Below are positions 30,610 through 35,880 of a stretch of DNA of 35,880 nt, piece by piece. This DNA is from a virus, in IMG/VR virus record IMGVR_UViG_3300024344_000056, positions 1 to 35,880 of that record. One strand, 5' to 3'. The translations under genes and the position numbers were made by a program. The notes under the pieces are model-generated. The model made no database searches. It saw only the letters and a list, made by a program, of their open reading frames with translations, and had not been told where the DNA came from. Each line of letters opens with the position of its first letter. The first letter of the stretch is position 1.

Positions 30610-33099
30610 TTACCTACCGTTAGCGTACTTAAATGGTTGTTCAGCAAAAGCTAAAAACATATATTTTCCTGTATCTTGATTAATTCCTGTGTTTCTTAAC
30701 TTAAAACCATTACTAAGCATATCAATATCAACGCTACCTGTATCTTCAGCGGTAACTAAATCTGCTCTTAATCTATGAGTAGTTAGATTAGAAATATCTC
30801 TAGCGTTATCCCATATCTGCCAACTTGATGTTGACTCTGTACGTTTTGCCATCACAAAAGCGGGTCTAAATCCTGTATAAACAAACGGTCCATTTGCATT
30901 TCCATTCCCAATGTATTCGCCTATTCTTGAGTATCCGTCTACACTTGCAAAGCAGTAGTTTATTACCTTACCCCCAACAGCGTGCCAAGTTCCATTTCCT
31001 TTTTGAGAAAATACAGTACTTGTTGGATCTGTATCTGCCCAGACACCATCTTGGTCTTCTTTTGCGTCAGTACTATTAATTTTTAGTCTGTGCGTATTTC
31101 CTATTGATGAATGAAAAACATCCCAGTTACTAGTTGTATCTCTGTTTTTTGATATAATCATTTCAGGAACTGCATTTAACCCATGTGCTATTGTCATTGT
31201 TGCATCATCTGTAACAACAAAATTAATAATACTAAATCCAATATCAGTGTTTACAGTTCCTGAACTATCTACATTACCAACGCTTGTAGCACTTGCGTCA
31301 TTACTAAATGTAGTTCCAGCTTTCCAAGCCCAACCAGCATAGTTGTGAGATGCTTCATTATCTAAATTACTATTGCCGCTGACGTTATAACCATCAGTTA
31401 TAAATGTTATATTAGCAAAATTACCTTCCCCATTATTATTAACAGTTTGAAAATACGCATCATCTCCTCTAATTCTGTCCATCCACGCACCACCACTATC
31501 ATCTGTTCTTTGTTTAGTCCAAACTAAATCAGGGTCAAATCCTGTATCAATATCTTGGTTTGTTCCGTTACCAGTAAAAATGTTAGCACTAAAATAATTG
31601 TCAGGTGAACCACCTTTGGCAGGGTCTATTGTTGCAACTGGGTCAGGTAAATTAGATGTACACAAAGCTAAGAAACCAGAAGGCGGTGCGTAGTAAAAAT
31701 CACCTATACCATTTCCATCTGTATTACCTTGTGCTGTTTCTGTTCCTGCAAAAGAACTATCTTGACCTGCGTTAAAAATAAATGTTGATGCTCCAGCCGT
31801 TCCGCTTGTTGTCGCATTGTATACAACAACTTGTAAATCATACTCTTGTGTAATGCTAGAAAATGCTTCATTACTTCCTGCTTCTGGGTCACCGCTATTC
31901 TGCCAAGTTCCATTCTTAGCAAAATATAATTTACGATTATCTCTATCAATAGCTATTCCTAAAACGTCACCATTTGCAAAGGAATCTCCGTAACTGCTTT
32001 TTGTTGAGTAAGCAATTTTTTGACCATCTTGAAGATAACCATGTCTAGGTAATTGCCCTGTGCTTCTACCATCTGCTAATGCAGATAACCCAATAGCAGA
32101 ATAAGCACTAGCAATAGTTGTCATACCAACTTCACAATACCATTTGCCAGTTGTAGGAATTGTAAAATTAGAAAACGCTTGATCTACAGAACTAGAACTA
32201 CCAACTTGAACTTTTAAATTACCTTCACTAAAGGCTGTTGTACCTATTTCACTCAAAATATTTAAAACAGCAAAGTTATTCGTAGGGCTATCAAGAACAC
32301 TATCTCCAACAGCTAAACCTGATGCAGTAAATACTGGAGAGCCTAAGTCTACATCGTTGTTACCTGTATTAACACCAATAGAACTTCCTCCATTATCAAA
32401 TACATCATTTTTCATTTCTAATCTATAACCTCTGTCTCCATAGGTTAGACCTGATGTATTTTTTGGAACCCAAATTCCGTGTTTAAACTCACCAAAACTT
32501 GAAGGGGCTAATGATGAACCATCAATAACTGTAATATCAGCTAAGTAACCTTGAAAGTGCAACCTGTTATTTGAACCTTCTGTACCCCACCTAAAATCAT
32601 TATTGCCATCACCAAGTAACCAATCTACGTTTTGATCCCCTGTATCCTCAGTATCAAATACTGTTTCTTGTACACCATTAATATAAATTCTTGCTCTGTC
32701 TCCTGCTGTTCCACTTGTGCTATCTACACGAAGAACTATATGATACCACGCATTTTCATCTCTTAAACATCTGGTCGTTCTTAGTTGTACATCATAAGAA
32801 CCACTTGAGTAATTATAAAAAGCTAATCTACCACCTAAACCTCCAGAGTCTCCTGTGTCAAGCTCTACAGCCGCAACATTACTTCCATCTGTATAACGCC
32901 CAAGAACAAACTGACGAGTTCCACTTTCTGCAGGTTTTAACCAAAAAGAATACGTAAAGGTTCTACGACTATGAGTATAACTATCTCTATCTAAAAAAGC
33001 AGAGCCGCCAAACCTTAGTGAGTTTGTTTGCTGAAAAGGATAAAAGTCACGAGAAGTATAACTACCAAACCCTAAAACATTATAACCAAAATTAGTCAT
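30610..33099 (-). CDS. Tail fibre / receptor-binding protein (LamG and SPRY-like domains)
   Basis: An 829-residue beta-rich protein with no signal peptide. Residues 1-215 form a concanavalin/LamG-like domain (FTYSFWLKPAES, WYHIVLRVDS, ARIYINGV). Residues about 305-445 look like a SPRY domain (KWYCEVGM, IGLSA, DVLGIAIDRDNRKLYFAKNG). The C-terminal part has repeated modules (DPDLVWTKQRT, HNYAGWAWKAG, IIKN-like strands, and FRPAFVMAKRT), as in DUF7483-like phage fibres, and ends FLAFAEQPFKYANGR. Such proteins bind sugars on the host surface. It is followed by a small gap to the membrane gene and preceded by a second fibre gene. Confidence 0.75.
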   Translation of the reverse strand: MTNFGYNVLGFGSYTSRDFYPFQQTNSLRFGGSAFLDRDSYTHSRRTFTYSFWLKPAESGTRQFVLGRYTDGSNVAAVELDTGDSGGLGGRLAFYNYSSGSYDVQLRTTRCLRDENAWYHIVLRVDSTSGTAGDRARIYINGVQETVFDTEDTGDQNVDWLLGDGNNDFRWGTEGSNNRLHFQGYLADITVIDGSSLAPSSFGEFKHGIWVPKNTSGLTYGDRGYRLEMKNDVFDNGGSSIGVNTGNNDVDLGSPVFTASGLAVGDSVLDSPTNNFAVLNILSEIGTTAFSEGNLKVQVGSSSSVDQAFSNFTIPTTGKWYCEVGMTTIASAYSAIGLSALADGRSTGQLPRHGYLQDGQKIAYSTKSSYGDSFANGDVLGIAIDRDNRKLYFAKNGTWQNSGDPEAGSNEAFSSITQEYDLQVVVYNATTSGTAGASTFIFNAGQDSSFAGTETAQGNTDGNGIGDFYYAPPSGFLALCTSNLPDPVATIDPAKGGSPDNYFSANIFTGNGTNQDIDTGFDPDLVWTKQRTDDSGGAWMDRIRGDDAYFQTVNNNGEGNFANITFITDGYNVSGNSNLDNEASHNYAGWAWKAGTTFSNDASATSVGNVDSSGTVNTDIGFSIINFVVTDDATMTIAHGLNAVPEMIISKNRDTTSNWDVFHSSIGNTHRLKINSTDAKEDQDGVWADTDPTSTVFSQKGNGTWHAVGGKVINYCFASVDGYSRIGEYIGNGNANGPFVYTGFRPAFVMAKRTESTSSWQIWDNARDISNLTTHRLRADLVTAEDTGSVDIDMLSNGFKLRNTGINQDTGKYMFLAFAEQPFKYANGR

Positions 33100-33108
33100 T
33101 ATTATTCC

Positions 33109-35880
33109 TTATGCATCATTTGCTGCATCTGTAGTGAAGAAAAGTTTAATTCCTATTAAACGAGCATCTTCTGCCATATCGTCATTACTATCTGATACAT
33201 CTCTAAAAATTCTAAAGTAAGTTAGTTTGTCATCCGCAGGAGTACCTGCAATAGTAACAGCACCACTCTCTGCGCTTATACAAAGTTCGTTTGCTGCTCC
33301 TTGTGCTGCGTCATCAATAACGATTGCCGTTCCATACGGACCTGCATCAAGAGCTTGATTATCATTTACAGCTATGCCTTGTAATGCCCAACTAACTCCA
33401 TCAGTATCTGTAGCGGCAGAAGCCCAATAAACTTGAAAGGTAACTGTTCCTAAATTATATGACTTAGGAAATGCTACAGAAAACTGAGCGTGTTCGTCTG
33501 CGCCATCATCAAAGTCTAGACAAACTAAATCAGGTCTGCCTGATGTTGTTTGTACTGTAGTAAGTCCTGCACACCCATTAGAAACAGTAGGTTGCATAGC
33601 TGATGCAGGAACCCAAATTGTTTCTTTACCTGCAACTTTTGCTGCAACACCCCCAACTGTAAGTCCATCTGTTTCTAATGTACCATCAATGTCAACATCA
33701 CCAGAAAAATCTCCTGTTGCAGCGTCTAGCTCACCAGATATTGTTAAATTTCTTATTCCTGTTGTATCTATATTTGCATCTGTTGTAACCACTTTAGAAG
33801 CAAGTGCTGTACCTGCTGTTAAACCATCTAATAATTCTAATTCTGCTTCAGCAAGAACAGCACTACCAGCAGTAAAAGCTGTACCTGTCACAATACCAGT
33901 TGAAGTTATTGCACCAGAACCAATAGTCCCAGCAACTGTTACTGCACCATCAGCAAGTGTTATTAAATCTGTGTCATCCGTATGACCAATGGTTGTCCCG
34001 TTAATTAAAACATTATCAATATCTAAAGAACCACCTGAAATAAGTCCTGTTGTTGTAATCGTTGATGAGCCAGTATCTATTGTACCAAAACCAGATGTAA
34101 TAGAGCCTGAGTTTAATGCACCAGTTGTAACGATATTACTGCCACCAACACTGTGACCAGCAAAGTAAGTAGACACTGTATCTACGTTAGTCATCCGCAT
34201 TGTGCCAGCATCATTAATAAGGATACCGTCACCTGAAGCTACAGAAGTTGTACCTCTGGCTGTATCACCATCAATTAAATTAATTTCTGTTGCTGTTGTT
34301 GTGACACCGTCAAGTATATTTAACTCTTCTGGAGTAGATGAAATTTGTGTAGTAGAAGCTGCAGCTAATACAGGAAGTGTACCTGATACGTTAGGTAAAG
34401 ATATAGTTCTATCACCTGTAGCATCTATAGATGTTAATGTAGTTTCGTGAGCATCAGCAGTAGCACCTTCAAACACAACAGCATTGTTAGCGTTCATTGT
34501 CACAGAGTCTACTGTTGTAAATGTACCACTTACAGAAATGTTAGTAGCAGAAAGTGTGCCTGTACTTGGGTTGTACTTTAAGTCCCCATCTGACTCTAAA
34601 CCTATGTTACCACCATCTAAATCTCCACCTGAAGTAAAGACAATAGCGTTGTTTTCGTTTGTACTTTCGTTATCAGTTATTGTAACTGTAGTAGCTACAG
34701 TAGCAACTGCAGCAGTACCTGAATATCCACTAGATGTAATCGTACCTAATGAAACACCATCATCAGCAAATGTAATTGTACCACCGTTTGCGTCTAGTGT
34801 AATACCACCTTCAGAATCTAGTGTTACAGTTGTACCAGCTAGTTCTGCTGTACCGTCTGCTGTAATCTGAATGTTAGCGGCTGCGGCTGCTGCGTCTGTT
34901 GTTTCAATAGTAAGTGTACCATTTGTACCTGCAGTTAAAGTAGCAGTATCACTCGTTGAACCTGTCATTGTAATGACTTTACCATTTACAGCTACATCAT
35001 CTACTGTAAGTGCAGTAAGTGTACCTAAAGAAGTTACATTACCTTGAGCAGCCGTAGATAAAGTTCCAGCTAACTCTCCACTTGATCCATAAATAACTGC
35101 TTTAGAATTAACTACAGAGTTAGCAGAAGCAGTATCAAGTAAGTTTAGTTCAGCAGCAGTAGAACTTACTGCTGTGCTACCAAGGGTTAACTGTCCGTCA
35201 GGTACAATAAGTCCTGCTGCACCGTTAAAAATTAAGTCATCAGCAGAAGTATCCCAAGTTATATTTGCAGAGGCAGTGTCACCATACAGTATTACATCAT
35301 AACCCTGATCATTAGCACCAATAGTAAGTGTAGCATCTAACTGTACTGCTCCATCAATGTCAACAGCATCAAGGTTTGTTGTACCATCTACGTCTAAGTC
35401 TGTTCCTACATATAGTTTCTTCGCTATGCTTGCTCCACCTTCAGTTCGTAAAGCTCCTGTGTCACCTGAAGCGTCACTAGAGTCTGTAGCATCAGTTATG
35501 TCAACTACCCCTGCAACTGTAAGTGTGGATGCCATATCTACTGCGCCATCAATGTCTACAACATCTAAGTTTGTAATACCATCAACGTCTATGTTTCCTG
35601 AAATGTCTAAAGAAGCTGCAATAATTTCACCACTAACATCAACTGCACCATTTATGTCTATAGTTGTAGCGGCTATTTGTATTTCTGTATCAGCTACAAG
35701 ATCTAGTTGACCGTCAGCAGATGAGTATATGTATATAGCTGTATCACGAAACTGTATCTTTTCATTATTGGCAATAAGTATATCGTCAGAGAACTCAAAG
35801 TAGTCTTCGTCTTCCATCCATTTAAGTACACCATCATTGCTCTCACCGTCAAAGGTAATTGTAATATCTGTACCTGAAGT
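33109..35880 (-). CDS. Long repetitive tail fibre, N-terminus beyond window
   Basis: The frame is open to the right edge; 21 codons precede the first visible Met (35817), in the same style (TFDGESNDGVLKWMEDEDYF), so the true start is outside. The visible 923 residues are mostly beta-repeats: DVDGITNLDVVDIDGAVDM and DVDGTTNLDAVDIDGAV, two STAAELNLLD-type units, and many TLTAG/ITSG strands, as in trimeric fibre shafts. From about residue 735 (counted from the visible Met) a different domain follows (KETIWVPASAMQPTVSNGCA, ending DARLIGIKLFFTTDA), common as a C-terminal tip in marine phages. It is likely an adsorption fibre. Confidence 0.8.
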   Translation of the reverse strand, partial: TSGTDITITFDGESNDGVLKWMEDEDYFEFSDDILIANNEKIQFRDTAIYIYSSADGQLDLVADTEIQIAATTIDINGAVDVSGEIIAASLDISGNIDVDGITNLDVVDIDGAVDMASTLTVAGVVDITDATDSSDASGDTGALRTEGGASIAKKLYVGTDLDVDGTTNLDAVDIDGAVQLDATLTIGANDQGYDVILYGDTASANITWDTSADDLIFNGAAGLIVPDGQLTLGSTAVSSTAAELNLLDTASANSVVNSKAVIYGSSGELAGTLSTAAQGNVTSLGTLTALTVDDVAVNGKVITMTGSTSDTATLTAGTNGTLTIETTDAAAAAANIQITADGTAELAGTTVTLDSEGGITLDANGGTITFADDGVSLGTITSSGYSGTAAVATVATTVTITDNESTNENNAIVFTSGGDLDGGNIGLESDGDLKYNPSTGTLSATNISVSGTFTTVDSVTMNANNAVVFEGATADAHETTLTSIDATGDRTISLPNVSGTLPVLAAASTTQISSTPEELNILDGVTTTATEINLIDGDTARGTTSVASGDGILINDAGTMRMTNVDTVSTYFAGHSVGGSNIVTTGALNSGSITSGFGTIDTGSSTITTTGLISGGSLDIDNVLINGTTIGHTDDTDLITLADGAVTVAGTIGSGAITSTGIVTGTAFTAGSAVLAEAELELLDGLTAGTALASKVVTTDANIDTTGIRNLTISGELDAATGDFSGDVDIDGTLETDGLTVGGVAAKVAGKETIWVPASAMQPTVSNGCAGLTTVQTTSGRPDLVCLDFDDGADEHAQFSVAFPKSYNLGTVTFQVYWASAATDTDGVSWALQGIAVNDNQALDAGPYGTAIVIDDAAQGAANELCISAESGAVTIAGTPADDKLTYFRIFRDVSDSNDDMAEDARLIGIKLFFTTDAANDA

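Noticed and set aside
1-35880. tRNA or rRNA genes
   Set aside because: No cloverleaf-like series with a T-arm GTTCRA and paired acceptor stem, and no ribosomal RNA sequence, was noticed on either strand. A covariance-model scan would be needed to exclude them fully.

Overview
This window looks like about two thirds of the genome of an AT-rich, short-tailed marine phage. The best guess is the HMO-2011 type, the podoviruses of SAR116, Roseobacter and SAR11 bacteria. The main reason is a family A DNA polymerase (14273-16321) with a DnaJ-like CxxC...CxxC zinc finger between its exonuclease and polymerase halves, a trait reported for HMO-2011. It sits in a replication block with a Toprim primase, a DnaB-like helicase, a Cas4-like Fe-S nuclease, a T7 endonuclease I homologue, MazG and a class II ribonucleotide reductase. 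The host cannot be named from the sequence. Terminase, portal and major capsid genes are not in the window, and no tRNA, rRNA or CRISPR array was seen.

Layout. 1-1832 is transcribed leftward: a 91-residue protein of unknown function, a 31-residue membrane peptide, a membrane-anchored coiled-coil protein and a secreted Thr-rich protein that runs off the left edge. 1833-2720 is a divergent control region with a good sigma70-type promoter for the leftward genes, two copies of a dyad operator-like site, AT-rich direct repeats and many small hairpins. 2721-11302 is a rightward early/accessory region of mostly small, overlapping genes: a DUF3102-like protein, a Cys-rich gp88/DUF7227-like protein, a DGQHR/ParB-like protein, a DUF932-like protein, a Mom-like DNA-modification candidate and a PD-(D/E)XK-like protein. 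11299-21518 holds a tyrosine integrase followed by replication, recombination and nucleotide-supply genes, nearly all coupled by 1-17 base overlaps. From 21583 to the right edge everything is leftward and virion-related: large internal/ejection proteins, a lytic transglycosylase, a protein with 22-residue repeats, a small membrane coiled-coil protein, and two long tail-fibre/receptor-binding proteins, the last cut by the window edge. The two blocks converge on a terminator near 21550.

How it fits together. The rightward block would take over the host, copy the genome (primase, helicase, polymerase, ssDNA-binding protein, nucleases), supply dNTPs (RNR, MazG, DUF3310) and possibly modify DNA or integrate it. 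The leftward right-hand block builds the particle and the cell-entry apparatus.

The most unusual feature is at 2320-3415, and above all the gene at 2721-3341. It is written as more than twenty back-to-back perfect mini-hairpins (stems of 6-8 bp, loops of 2-6 nt, about one every 25 nt). One of these units is a 24-base element that recurs four times: twice in leaders and twice inside coding sequence, where it encodes the same peptide. I know of no described counterpart in a phage gene, and it is the best candidate here for something new.
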